From assembly GCA_041674485.1 (NCBI GenBank), contig JBAYVP010000158.1, positions 1 through 10,960 of the forward strand: a DNA stretch of 10,960 bases. Reading direction: 5' to 3'. The DNA is from JAGXQV01 sp041674485 (GTDB lineage Bacteria; Pseudomonadota; Gammaproteobacteria; Burkholderiales; Sulfuricellaceae). Below, one piece after another: positions 1 through 6,996 of this stretch. Made by a program: the position numbers and the translations under genes. Under the pieces are notes generated by a model, which worked only from the letters and a program-made list of their open reading frames with translations, did not search any database and was not told the origin of the DNA. Numbering within the stretch: position 1 is the stretch's first letter; each line of letters begins with the position of its first letter.

Positions 1-1827
1 AAAACGTTTTATGGTGCGTTGCCGCATTGTCGCCTCGCCCAGTTGTTTGGTTTTAAGAAATAAGCGGCTTCCCGGCGTCGCCTGTAACACCCTTGCCCAC
101 AGCGCCACTACGTCATCGTTCATTTTCGCCAGGTTGTTAAAGCAGCCGAAAGTCACATAGCCATTTGTCAAAGCGGGCAGTGGGGATACGCTCACCGCCA
201 CATCCGGCGGGGTAAAACATAGCCGGGTTTCGGGTAGACGCAGGATTTTTTCGGTGAAGTAAACTTCCTCACTTTCCGGCAGCGTCCACGGGTCGGCGAT
301 GAGGTAGTCCATGGCAGTCATTCCGGTGGTGGCGAAATAGCCCAACCAACTGACCTGCACCGGCGCGGGTTTCCAGGCGAACAGGGGCAGGCGGTTATTG
401 GCGGTGTGACCTGAGAGGTCGATCAGAATGTCGATGCCGTCGGCGTAGATTAAACCGGCTGCGGTTTCGTCGCTCAGCCCCACCAACGGCTTCCATGCGG
501 CAAAATAGCGCTTGATCCGCGCGGTCAGCTCGTCGTCAAAGTGGTGGGCAGGATAGGCGGTCAATTCCAGGCGAGCCGGGTCTATATGGGTCAGCAGGCT
601 TTCCAAAAAATAGCCTACCGGGTGGTTGCGCAGGTCGGGCGACACCAGCCCCACGCGCAGACGCCGGGCAGGGGCGGGAATGTTGCGCCAAGCCGTGTAG
701 GGACGGGCTTGCCGGGTTACCCGTTGGTCGTAGCGCCGGGCTTCGGCCAGCATCTCCCCGGAAGCATTGTCGGTCAGGCTGTAAGCGAAAAGCAGGTTGC
801 TGTGCGCATCGGCATAATCAGATTTGATCTCCAGCGCCCGGCGGTAGCTTGCCATTGCGCCATCGAGTTGGTCGAGGTCTTTCAGGGCATTGCCCAAGTT
901 GTTGTGCGCTTCGGCGAAATCGGGCTTGATCTCCAACGCCCGGCGGTAGCTTGCCAGCGCGCCGTCGAATTGCCCGAGGGTTTGCAGGGCAGCGCCGAGG
1001 TTGTTGTGCGTTGCGGCATCGTCGGGGCTTATTTCCAGCGCTTTGGCGTAGCTCTCCACGGCGTCGGCGGGTTGCCCGAGCGCCTGTAGCGCAGCACCAA
1101 GGTTGCTGTGCGTATCGGCATCGTCGGGCTTGAGCGCCAGCGCCCGGCGGTAGCTCGCCGCAGCAGCATCGAATTGCCCGGCGTCTTGCAGGGCATTGCC
1201 CAGATTGTAATGCGCATCGGCATCGTCGCGCAAAAGCCCGGCTGCCTTTTGCAGTGCGGGCAAGGCGTCTTTACCTTGCACCTGAAGAGAGACGCCCAAT
1301 GCTTTCCACGTCACCCCGGAATCCGGATGGCGTTCGAGCAGCAAGCGCGCCCGGCGTTCCATTTCAGTATATTGTCCAGTGTTGAACAGGGTCGCAAGCT
1401 GGTTTATTTCGGCAGAGGTCGGCGTATTCCCCCTCATGGCGTCGTCCAGCATGGCGGCTTCGGCCTGTTGCCGTAGCGTTTGGACCGCCGGCGTATTGAA
1501 TCCGCGCCGCATGGCGGCATGAAGGACATCCAGAGCTTCCCCGGCTTGGCCGGTAGCCAGCAGCGCGCCCGCATACGACAGCGCATATTGCCCTTGATCC
1601 GGTTTGACCGCCCATGCGGTTTTCAGAAAGGGCAAGCCGGCTGCGTGTTGCCCTACTTGTCCCGCCAGCACGCCCAGGTTATGGTTGGCGTCCGGTTGAT
1701 CGGGCAAGGCTTGCAGGATGGCGCGGTAAAGTTGTTCCGCCTCTTGCAGCCCTCCCGCCCGATGGTGAGCGACAGCCTGTTGCAAGGCTGCGTCCAAAGG
1801 TGCGCTTTGGGGAGTGGTCGCGCTCAT
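1..1827 (-). CDS. TPR + GT41 (SPINDLY/O-GlcNAc-transferase-like) glycosyltransferase, 3' end outside window
   Basis: The frame is open from an ATG at 1827 to position 1 (609 codons, no stop), so the C-terminus is missing. Residues 1-140 form a degenerate helical-repeat region. About five near-canonical 34-residue TPRs follow (about 172-345, with repeated NNLG..L...G and ASYRRALEIKPD signatures). The GT41 catalytic region starts near residue 388. In it, VGLVSPDLRNHP carries His402, the position of human OGT His498, and FGCFNNLAK carries Lys568, the position of the UDP-contacting OGT Lys842. DGIDILIDLSGHT is also typical of the family. The expected product is a cytoplasmic enzyme that transfers a sugar from a nucleotide sugar to a protein, with the TPRs binding the acceptor; donor and target are unknown. 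About 120-150 residues, including the usual GGTT/PHNSGTT-type donor loop, lie beyond the window. The start has no clear Shine-Dalgarno. The TPR half is closely related to that of the gene at 7281-9698. Confidence 0.93.
   Translation of the reverse strand, partial: MSATTPQSAPLDAALQQAVAHHRAGGLQEAEQLYRAILQALPDQPDANHNLGVLAGQVGQHAAGLPFLKTAWAVKPDQGQYALSYAGALLATGQAGEALDVLHAAMRRGFNTPAVQTLRQQAEAAMLDDAMRGNTPTSAEINQLATLFNTGQYTEMERRARLLLERHPDSGVTWKALGVSLQVQGKDALPALQKAAGLLRDDADAHYNLGNALQDAGQFDAAAASYRRALALKPDDADTHSNLGAALQALGQPADAVESYAKALEISPDDAATHNNLGAALQTLGQFDGALASYRRALEIKPDFAEAHNNLGNALKDLDQLDGAMASYRRALEIKSDYADAHSNLLFAYSLTDNASGEMLAEARRYDQRVTRQARPYTAWRNIPAPARRLRVGLVSPDLRNHPVGYFLESLLTHIDPARLELTAYPAHHFDDELTARIKRYFAAWKPLVGLSDETAAGLIYADGIDILIDLSGHTANNRLPLFAWKPAPVQVSWLGYFATTGMTAMDYLIADPWTLPESEEVYFTEKILRLPETRLCFTPPDVAVSVSPLPALTNGYVTFGCFNNLAKMNDDVVALWARVLQATPGSRLFLKTKQLGEATMRQRTIKRF
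808..1221 (-). repeat. 102-bp tandem repeats encoding TPRs
   Basis: Inside the GT41 gene, a unit of about 102 bp recurs about four times. The block for 'tac cgc cgg gcg ctg gag atc aag' is nearly identical at DNA level between units. Each unit encodes one 34-residue TPR. Similarity at nucleotide level suggests recent unit duplication or homogenisation and makes copy-number change possible. Confidence 0.7.
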
Positions 1828-1833
1828 GATTAT

Positions 1834-1953
1834 TTAACCTAAGCCGGGCGATTGCCGGAACCCAAAAATATTTACCGCAGAGACGCGGAGATTCCGTAAT
1901 TCCTCCGCACCTCTGCGGTGCAAGCATTTCAGCCGGAAATCGCCTAAGTTAAC
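1834..1953. repeat. Dispersed intergenic hairpin repeat (type 1) with inverted ends
   Basis: The block begins with TTAACCTAAGCCGG followed by GATTGCCGGAACC, and it ends (1931-1953) with an imperfect inverted version containing CCGG..ATCGCC.TAAGTTAAC. In the middle, ACCGCAGAGACGCGGAG (1874-1890) pairs with CTCCGCACCTCTGCGGT (1903-1919), 15 of 17 positions complementary around a 12-nt loop. Hairpins of this 'CTCTGCGGT' type are familiar dispersed intergenic repeats in proteobacteria. Its first 29 bp recur at 6955-6983 attached to a different hairpin. It lies in the upstream region of the 1827 gene, so an effect on expression is possible but not shown. Confidence 0.7.
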
Positions 1954-1960
1954 AATTCCT

Positions 1961-1977
1961 TAGTTGACCGCTTGCCA
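1961..1977 (-). repeat. Relic of an element right end (inverted)
   Basis: TTAGTTGACCGCTTGCC here matches the reverse complement of the right end of copy D at 16 of 17 positions, including a 14-bp exact run (1963-1976). The outermost CCTAG bases are not preserved. It looks like the stub of a further, older copy lying next to copy A in the opposite orientation. Confidence 0.45.
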
Positions 1978-1987
1978 AATCGTTAAA

Positions 1988-2252
1988 CCTAGAAACCTCC
2001 GTTGAACGGGCTGGAGTGTGCGGTTTTCCGGGTGCAGGGCATACCCGACAGCCTACGGCTTGGGCACAAGAGGCGCAACGACGCGCAATGGTCATTCCAT
2101 TGCAAGGAGTTGCAACGCCGCCATGCGCCCGGAAAACCGCACACTCCAGCCCGTAGCGCTCTCACCATACGGGTGAACGCGAAACATATGACAAAGTTGT
2201 TTAGAACCACCGTGTTACACATCTTTGCAAGCGGTCAACGGAGGTTTCTAGG
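1988..2252 (+). mobile_element. Non-autonomous transposable element (MITE-like), copy A, complete, 265 bp
   Basis: Perfect 18-bp terminal inverted repeats CCTAGAAACCTCCGTTGA bound the element. It is flanked by identical 5-bp direct repeats TTAAA (1983-1987 and 2253-2257), the expected target-site duplication. Inside is a nested perfect 26-bp inverted repeat (2007-2032 with 2128-2153), so much of the left half can fold into one long hairpin. Smaller hairpins are GCAATGG/CCATTGC (2086-2104) and TCACC/GGTGA (near 2160-2175). No transposase is encoded, so movement would need one in trans. CC-starting ends with a 5-bp AT-rich duplication resemble IS1380-family elements such as ISEcp1; that assignment is an inference. 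It lies directly at the stop codon of the glycosyltransferase gene at 2253-3332. Confidence 0.85.
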
Positions 2253-3332
2253 TTAAATTGTGGCGAGGCAAGGCATACCGGCAATTGCCGATATGGCAAC
2301 TTTCCAATCCAGCGCGCTTTGGCGCAAAAGGCGATAAGTCGATGCAAATTCGTAAGCGGATAATGCCAGCTTATGCCGCAAAGCGGAACTCTCTGCCATT
2401 TCGCTTAGCGCCGAACGCCATGCCTTGGGCGTGTTGTCGCATAACAGCCCCGATTTTCCATGTTCAACCGTGTGGCGATAGGCTTCAACATTGCTGTAAA
2501 CGGCAGGGATGCCCAGCAGCGCGTAATCAAGAAATTTGATATCCGATTTGCAACGGGTGAATTCATTATCTTCCAGCGGCGCAATCGCCATATCCCAACG
2601 CAGATGTTCTTTCGCCCAAGGAACGAAATCCGGGTAGAAGTGATTCCCCTCCGTGTCGAGCACGCGAAACGGCAACGCGTCGAAGCACTGGGCGGCTCTG
2701 CCATTCCCGGCGACGCCCAACAACTGGAATTCGATTTTGCCGCGATATTCGCGCAGTATCGCGCGCAACGGCTCCAGCACCATCATCAAGTCAAGCAAAT
2801 GGCTGTGCGTACCCATATAACCGATAATCAAGGGTTCCATCGCCGGTTTTTCCGGTGCGGGCGGCGCCGTGTCGCCATTCAAAAACAGGCGCTCGTCCAA
2901 GGCGTTCGGCACGACGTAAATGTTCGCGTTCAACTTGAGCAAACGCTGTTTCAGCGCTTGCGTCGATACGATTACCCCATCCGCCTGCCGCAATAAATAA
3001 CGCACGATATTGCGTTTGAGGTCGGTGGAAAATTCGTGCCATGGCTGGCCGCGATGTAAGTCCAGCAGGTTGTCGTCCAGCGTATAAATCAGTTTCGCGC
3101 CCTGCTTGCGTATGGCCGCCACCAGCGTTTCTACGGATTCCAGCGTGGCATCGGCCCGCCACCCCCGCTCGACGATGACGACATCCGCCCCGGTTCGGGG
3201 CAGGTCATCCTCTGCGGTCGTCTGGATGCATTCGGTCAGGCTTGGATGCGAGAAAGGGCGCAGCAAGCGGATTTGCCCGGAGCCGTGCGGGTTGCCGTAG
3301 CGGTCACGCTCAACCAGTAAATGAACTTGCAT
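2253..3332 (-). CDS. GT-B fold glycosyltransferase (GT4/family 1-like)
   Basis: This gene encodes a 359-residue cytoplasmic or peripheral-membrane glycosyltransferase of the two-Rossmann-domain type. The N-terminal half has DVVIVERG and the acceptor-side signature YTLDDNLLDL (about 83-92), followed by VIVSTQALKQRL and VPNALDERLF at the domain hinge. The C-terminal donor-binding half has IGYMGTHSHLLDL (about 170-182), DMAIAPLEDNEFTRCKSDIKFLDYA in broken form (about 247-271), LLGIPAVYSN and HGKSGLLCDN. These match the family-1 glycosyltransferases found in cell-surface polysaccharide or glycan loci; sugar and acceptor are unknown. The frame extends 22 codons further upstream, but those residues are translated element sequence, so the ATG at 3332 is chosen. 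The TAA stop lies in the target duplication of copy A, and the start is 4 nt from copy B. Confidence 0.87.
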   Translation of the reverse strand: MQVHLLVERDRYGNPHGSGQIRLLRPFSHPSLTECIQTTAEDDLPRTGADVVIVERGWRADATLESVETLVAAIRKQGAKLIYTLDDNLLDLHRGQPWHEFSTDLKRNIVRYLLRQADGVIVSTQALKQRLLKLNANIYVVPNALDERLFLNGDTAPPAPEKPAMEPLIIGYMGTHSHLLDLMMVLEPLRAILREYRGKIEFQLLGVAGNGRAAQCFDALPFRVLDTEGNHFYPDFVPWAKEHLRWDMAIAPLEDNEFTRCKSDIKFLDYALLGIPAVYSNVEAYRHTVEHGKSGLLCDNTPKAWRSALSEMAESSALRHKLALSAYEFASTYRLLRQSALDWKVAISAIAGMPCLATI

Positions 3333-3335
3333 TAT

Positions 3336-3411
3336 CCTAGAAACCTCAGTTGAACGGGCTGGAGTGTGCGGTTTTCCGGGTGCAGGGCGCGGGCGCAACG
3401 CGCGACCGTCT
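3336..3411 (+). mobile_element. Left-end fragment of the element family, copy B
   Basis: Starting with CCTAGAAACCTCAGTTGA, the sequence matches copy A through its left inverted-repeat arm up to about 3388. Weaker similarity (GGCGCAACG) continues to about 3411. The remaining internal part and right end are absent at this place; the next right end downstream is copy C (5095-5162). The left flank is ATTAT. On the minus strand the terminus reads outward as GAGG then CTAGG just ahead of the glycosyltransferase ATG, so it may contribute to that gene's ribosome binding. Confidence 0.8.
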
Positions 3412-3437
3412 TTGCGGGAGATAAGCGCCTGAACCGA

Positions 3438-3881
3438 CTATTTCTTATCAACCATATAACTGCAGGATTGGGTGAGCGCTTCGTCTTCATGCGTACTGGG
3501 CGCAACTTTTTGCGGGATCAGCGCCTGCTCTTTGGACTGGAAAGGATTGCCGCCCACCGGATTGATGGAATGCACTTTTTTGTCGCCCATGTAGTAGTTG
3601 TTGTCCAGCGCGACCGATTTGTGTTCCTTGCACTGGAATGCAAAGCTGCGTTCCATGCGGTTGTACTTGATGTTAAGGAACGGAAAAACTTGCGGCTCGG
3701 CGAAAACGTAGCGCATCGTGACGTTGACCACGTCCCCTTCGCGCTGGTAGGTCTTGGCATTGAGATACAGCTTGTACTTTTCCTGGCTGGAAGGTTGCTG
3801 TTTCCAGTCCGCGTCGTCCGTCTGGGCGAGGACGGAGAGGGGCAACAAAGCCATCAATAACACTGGTGCGAATTTTTTCAT
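3438..3881 (-). CDS. Small secreted protein, surface-adhesin E-like
   Basis: The product has 147 residues. MKKFAPVLLMALLPLSVLA is a clear Sec signal peptide with predicted cleavage after residue 19. The mature part is about 128 residues and contains a strand pattern YKLYLNAKTYQREGDVVNVTMRY, given here in outline as residues 36-58. Two cysteines follow, Cys84 in SFAFQCKEHK and Cys140 in LTQSCSY, with NNYYMGDKKVHS between them. This order (Y..ak...reG..v.v, first Cys, YY.G, PST.ED..., final Cys) resembles the surface-adhesin E (Haemophilus protein E) family of periplasmic or surface proteins, where the cysteines would form a disulfide. The family call rests on pattern memory only. A good ribosome site AAAGGAA lies 5 nt before the ATG. 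The DUF2919-TPR gene is 121 nt upstream on the same strand, so the two may be co-transcribed. Confidence 0.8.
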   Translation of the reverse strand: MKKFAPVLLMALLPLSVLAQTDDADWKQQPSSQEKYKLYLNAKTYQREGDVVNVTMRYVFAEPQVFPFLNIKYNRMERSFAFQCKEHKSVALDNNYYMGDKKVHSINPVGGNPFQSKEQALIPQKVAPSTHEDEALTQSCSYMVDKK

Positions 3882-3886
3882 TTCGA

Positions 3887-3893
3887 TTCCTTT
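3887..3893 (-). promoter_or_regulatory. Ribosome binding site for the adhesin-E-like gene
   Basis: AAAGGAA on the minus strand lies 5 nt before the ATG at 3881, which fixes that start. A TATACA box-like sequence (about 3901-3908) sits further upstream but lacks a convincing -35 partner. Confidence 0.6.
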
Positions 3894-4002
3894 CAGTTGG
3901 TTGTATAAAAGTGGGGATCAGCCCATGCATCCGCAACCCGGAGCGCGCTCGGGCCGGTGTTTTTCCATTTTCCGGCGATGGCGTTCGCTGTGGATTTTCA
4001 GC

Positions 4003-4959
4003 TCATTTCCTGGCCTGCAACCAGGAGCGTCCCTTGAGCGACTCCAGCCCGGTTTTCGCGTCGGGGAAATCGGGGTCTATCCGCAATGCGGTTTCATATT
4101 GGCCAATCGCTTCCGCCATTCTGCGCTGCTCCTGGTATACCCTACCCAGGTTGCTGTGGAACAGAGCGGTGCCGGGCTGCACCGCGATAGCGCGCAGGAT
4201 GAGCTGTTCCGCCTTGTCGCGAACGCCCCGCTGATGGTTAATTATTCCCGACAGGTGTAGTGCGTCGGCATTATCCGGGAAATTCGCCAGCACCTGCGCA
4301 AAAACCTGCTCGGCCCGCATCAGTTGGCCGGACTGAAGCGCATCTATCCCGATTTGCACCGCTTCGCTTGCTTCGACCAGCAGCGGCTCCTGCGGAGTGG
4401 ACGGCATGGGGTTTTCCTGCGGGGCGGATGGGGCGGGCTGGTCTTCTTTGGCAGGCGCGGGTTTAGCCGGCTCGGGCTTGGCGTTTTTCTCCTCCTCTTT
4501 TTCGATTCGCGCGGGGAAATCGGCAAATACGTCCTTGACCCGTTGCGACGTGAAGATGAACCACAGCCCCAGCGCATCCAGCGCAAAAAACAGTATTTTC
4601 CCGATGGAAACCGTCCATTCCGGCTTCATCAAGTCCAAGCCGACGGCAATGACCAGATGCAGCAATATCGAAGAGGCCATCAGCCACCGCCCGTTTTTCC
4701 ATGTCCAGCGCGCCAACTCGCCGGCATCGGGCGCCCGGAAACCCGCATCGGCCAGCAGCATCGCGACGGGAATCCCGCACAGCAGATACGCCCAGTGGGT
4801 TTCGTCGGTCAGGTCGTAGATCATGTCGGGCGTATGGGAAATCGACAGCCCCAGCCACACAAGCGCGTGACGCAACGAATAAAAAAGCCAGAACCACATT
4901 CCCCCGGAAACCCGAAGCGAACCGCGCTGGTTGTAGTCTTCAAAATCGTAGATATTCAT
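4003..4959 (-). CDS. DUF2919-like inner-membrane protein with C-terminal TPR domain
   Basis: The product has 318 residues from the ATG at 4959; a GTG at 4980 would add seven. ATG is preferred because DUF2919-type proteins begin shortly before a 'Y+..G.L+..' motif, here YNQRGSLRVSG. Four hydrophobic segments follow: FWLFYSLRHALVWLGLSI, WAYLLCGIPVAMLLADAGF, WLMASSILLHLVIAVGLDL and IGKILFFALDALGLWFIFT. They account for roughly the first 140 residues and match the YfeZ/DUF2919 layout, including RAPDAGELARW..KNGRWLM. A charged E/K stretch and a Pro/Ala-rich linker (about 150-192) lead to three TPRs (about 196-300; e.g. LGRVYQEQRRMAEAIGQYETAL). The TPRs probably face the cytoplasm and bind a partner. 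The membrane domain's function is unknown. Such a fusion is not one I know as standard. It may share a transcript with the downstream secreted-protein gene. Confidence 0.82.
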   Translation of the reverse strand: MNIYDFEDYNQRGSLRVSGGMWFWLFYSLRHALVWLGLSISHTPDMIYDLTDETHWAYLLCGIPVAMLLADAGFRAPDAGELARWTWKNGRWLMASSILLHLVIAVGLDLMKPEWTVSIGKILFFALDALGLWFIFTSQRVKDVFADFPARIEKEEEKNAKPEPAKPAPAKEDQPAPSAPQENPMPSTPQEPLLVEASEAVQIGIDALQSGQLMRAEQVFAQVLANFPDNADALHLSGIINHQRGVRDKAEQLILRAIAVQPGTALFHSNLGRVYQEQRRMAEAIGQYETALRIDPDFPDAKTGLESLKGRSWLQARK

Positions 4960-5094
4960 AGCCTTGAAATAATGATGCACCGATCTGTGGATGAGGTGTG
5001 CGGCACCCTGCGACAGAATGGTTCCATACCATGCATACAGCGCGCAACGTAATTCTACCAGTCTATCTGAGTTTCCTGACTAGCCCTAGGCAGG

Positions 5095-5162
5095 CATATA
5101 ACAAAGTTGTTTAGAACCACCATGTTACACATCCTGGCAAGCGGTCAACAGAGGTTTCCAGG
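5095..5162 (+). mobile_element. Right-end fragment of the element family, copy C
   Basis: The sequence matches the last 68 bp or so of copies A and D (ACAAAGTTGTTTAGAACCAC, then GCAAGCGGTCAAC) and ends in CCAGG. Read inward, its terminus is CCTGGAAACCTCTGTTGA. It is followed by TTTAT (5163-5167). It has no left half beside it; the nearest left end in the same orientation is copy B at 3336, with two genes between them. Confidence 0.8.
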
Positions 5163-5195
5163 TTTATTTGTTCTCTACAGGGGTAAAAATAGGGG

Positions 5196-5224
5196 TTGAC
5201 GGGAGCGCATCCGTCATGGATACT
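5196..5224 (+). promoter_or_regulatory. Sigma-70-like promoter of the protease/glycine-rich operon
   Basis: TTGACG (5196-5201) matches the -35 consensus at 5 of 6 positions. After a 17-nt spacer, GATACT (5219-5224) matches the -10 at 4 of 6. Transcription would start near 5231, giving a leader of about 70 nt. It lies 34 nt beyond the end of element copy C, so it belongs to the gene block and not to the element. Confidence 0.6.
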
Positions 5225-5300
5225 TAGAAAAGATGGCTGGGTTTCCTATGCTCTGGTCTTTTTTGCGACAAATTACGGGAATATCGCAAAGGGGGAGATT

Positions 5301-5996
5301 ATGAGGGGGTTTTTGAAGCTGTTTGGGTACGCATGTTGCTTCACAATGCCCATTACAGCTAATGCCGCGCCTCTTGATGTATTAGGCGCCCAATACCCGG
5401 CGCTTTATCAGCTCTACAACACCAACAAGAACTATCAGGATTCATTGACCCGATACGCAGCCCGTCAGGGCTTCCGTCGTCCGATCGAGAACTTGGCCAC
5501 TGTTGTGCATGAAATGATTCATGTCGATTCATTCGTTCATCAGGGATTCTTCATTGATGGCGTGTACTACGAACCCTATTTGAAGCGCGAAGCTTGGCCG
5601 ACGGTCACGAACAAAGAGATCGCACCGCAGATACCTGATCGTGAGAAGGGGACTGTTTTCCAGCTGTACGTGCGCCACACCCCGACCAACCATCTCGGCA
5701 ATGTCGTGGATGAGATCAATGCTTATGGGCATGTGCTACCCTTCGTGTGCCGGAACGAGCAGGAGTCAACCGAGAAGCAAGTAAAGAACTTGGTCGGTTT
5801 TCTGAATCTCAGCGAGGGGTATTTGCGAACGTTGCGTACCGGAGTGCCTGCTGAGTATCGCCGTTTCCACGGACAGCCCGAAGCTCGTGGTGTGTTCGTT
5901 CATGTGATACAACGTGCTTGGAATGCGTTGAAAGAGTGCGGTGTGCCGGTTGCAACGATTCCGGTACAGGAAGCAACATTATTCGTATCGTTATAA
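5301..5996 (+). CDS. Secreted HExxH zinc-metalloprotease-like protein
   Basis: The product has 231 residues. The ATG at 5301 is chosen because it follows AAAGGGGGAG and begins a signal peptide (MRGFLKLFGYACCFTMPITANA, cleavage near residue 22). An upstream in-frame TTG at 5196 overlaps the promoter and yields a non-signal extension. Residues 67-80 read TVVHEMIHVDSFVH: HEMIH (70-74) is the zinc-binding and catalytic HExxH. A third ligand could be His80, at metzincin spacing but with Ser in place of the usual Gly, or Glu138 in DEINAYGH, a gluzincin-like 'ExxAY' motif 64 residues on. Cys150 and Cys213 could form a disulfide. The protein is expected in the periplasm or outside the cell, cleaving peptides or processing a partner. 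It is first in an operon with a glycine-rich secreted protein 13 nt downstream. I do not recognise a named family. Confidence 0.85.
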   Translation: MRGFLKLFGYACCFTMPITANAAPLDVLGAQYPALYQLYNTNKNYQDSLTRYAARQGFRRPIENLATVVHEMIHVDSFVHQGFFIDGVYYEPYLKREAWPTVTNKEIAPQIPDREKGTVFQLYVRHTPTNHLGNVVDEINAYGHVLPFVCRNEQESTEKQVKNLVGFLNLSEGYLRTLRTGVPAEYRRFHGQPEARGVFVHVIQRAWNALKECGVPVATIPVQEATLFVSL

Positions 5997-6003
5997 AAGG
6001 GAG
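5997..6003 (+). promoter_or_regulatory. Ribosome binding site that fixes the GTG start at 6010
   Basis: AAGGGAG lies 6 nt before GTG, directly after the protease stop codon. It decides the start in favour of GTG 6010, which begins a signal peptide, over an in-frame ATG at 5941 inside the protease gene. Confidence 0.75.
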
Positions 6004-6009
6004 ATAATT

Positions 6010-6927
6010 GTGAACACTTTTAGAGTTTTGTCGCGTATTTTTGCCAGATTCTGGCTGGTTACGCTGATTCTGGCAGCACCAACATTTGCAGCTCAGCCGC
6101 CCCAGCAGACTGGGGAAACCGGCAAACAAAGCAATGATGGCGCGATTACCATAGGGAACACCTACAAGGGCGCTTCCAACAGCACCCAGAATCCGATTGG
6201 CGCTGTGGCGAAAACGAGCCAGATAACCGTCACACAGCCACCAACTATCATTATTCAAGCAACTGGCGGTCCAATGCAGTTGCTACCGTCTAACACAGTT
6301 TGTGATGCTTCGGTCGATAATCAAGTCAGGATATCGTCAACACGAGCTATGCAGTATTGCGATCCTGTCTCTCACGCTTGGACGGATATAGCAACAGGGA
6401 CTACTGGCGGTGTACTTACCTACAATTCACCTGGTAATTATTCATGGACAGTACCATCAGGGATTACATCGATTACAGCGTATGCGGGCGGCGCTGGTGG
6501 AAGTTGGGGAGCTGTATTAGCAGGATCATGGGTTCTGTGTCCTTCAACAGCATCCGGCACTGCTGGAAGTTCATCGGTTTCAGGCACTGGTGGAACAGTT
6601 GTGGGATATGGCGGAGGTCATGGGGGGACTCAATGGGCTGCTGGCGGTTCAGGAGGTAGCGGTAGTGGCCAAGTCGTAGCTAATGGCGCAAGCCATATAT
6701 ACCCATCATCGACTGTTGCATCAGGGGGCAGTCTAGATGGATATTCAGCAGGAAGCGGGGTGGGCACAGGTGGCGGAGGTGGTGGTATAGCCAAATCAAC
6801 ATTCTCTGTCGTTGCAGGGCAAACCTATAGCATTTCAGTTGGTGCAGCGAGTACCGAATCTAGTGGCTCTACCAATTGTGCTCAATATGGTGTAGCCGGG
6901 AATGGTATCGCGGTTATCAAATACTAA
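6010..6927 (+). CDS. Secreted glycine-rich protein with tail-fibre/surface-type Gly-rich domain
   Basis: The product has 305 residues. The signal peptide ends near APTFAA (residues 23-28) and is followed by a Q/T/S/N-rich low-complexity segment (about 29-85). Next is a short Cys-bounded module, VCDASVDNQVRISS...MQYCDPVSHAWTDI (Cys98, Cys117). It resembles the 'C..G......L.YC.....W' modules of phage tail fibres and pilus-tip proteins. Residues 135-305 form a glycine-rich domain that opens with YNSPGNYSWTVPSGITSITAYAGGAGG. It has long Gly/Ser tracts, including a GTGGGGGG run, and closes with FSVVAGQTYSISVGAAS and GNGIAVIKY. This 'tvPaGvtsi.v...GgGGgg...v.pGqtysi.VG' plan is shared with glycine-rich domains of bacterial surface proteins and phage fibres. 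A structural or adhesive surface role is inferred. It is translated from the same message as the protease, which may process it or share its export. Confidence 0.85.
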   Translation: MNTFRVLSRIFARFWLVTLILAAPTFAAQPPQQTGETGKQSNDGAITIGNTYKGASNSTQNPIGAVAKTSQITVTQPPTIIIQATGGPMQLLPSNTVCDASVDNQVRISSTRAMQYCDPVSHAWTDIATGTTGGVLTYNSPGNYSWTVPSGITSITAYAGGAGGSWGAVLAGSWVLCPSTASGTAGSSSVSGTGGTVVGYGGGHGGTQWAAGGSGGSGSGQVVANGASHIYPSSTVASGGSLDGYSAGSGVGTGGGGGGIAKSTFSVVAGQTYSISVGAASTESSGSTNCAQYGVAGNGIAVIKY

Positions 6928-6954
6928 AATCAAAGTATGGTTTGTTTTTTTGCA

Positions 6955-6983
6955 TTAACCTAAGCCGGACGATTGCCGGAACC
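6955..6983 (+). repeat. 29-bp repeat shared with 1834-1862
   Basis: TTAACCTAAGCCGG, one variant base, then CGATTGCCGGAACC is the same sequence that opens the hairpin repeat at 1834. Here it leads into a different hairpin (6997-7048), and no inverted copy is seen at the far end. Confidence 0.7.
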
Positions 6984-6996
6984 AAACAGACGTTTA

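Noticed and set aside
541..1842. Several plus-strand open frames of 120-180 codons
   Set aside because: They are antisense shadows of the GT41 gene, whose frame is open over 609 codons with clear TPR and catalytic motifs. Their repetitive residues just mirror the TPR repeats.
2002..2256. Small ORFs inside element copies A and D
   Set aside because: They consist of inverted-repeat sequence, are not conserved in frame between copies and show no protein features.
3333..3398. 22-codon N-terminal extension of the glycosyltransferase
   Set aside because: It is a translation of the element's inverted repeat (PGKPHTPARS), and the same peptide appears wherever the element is read in that frame.
5196..5300. 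35-residue extension of the protease from a TTG at 5196
   Set aside because: It would begin in the -35 box, has no ribosome site, and would bury the signal peptide that starts cleanly at the ATG at 5301.
5809..6258. Minus-strand ORF of 149 residues across the protease/Gly-rich junction
   Set aside because: It overlaps two genes with signal peptides, ribosome sites and family motifs; its own sequence shows no recognisable domain.
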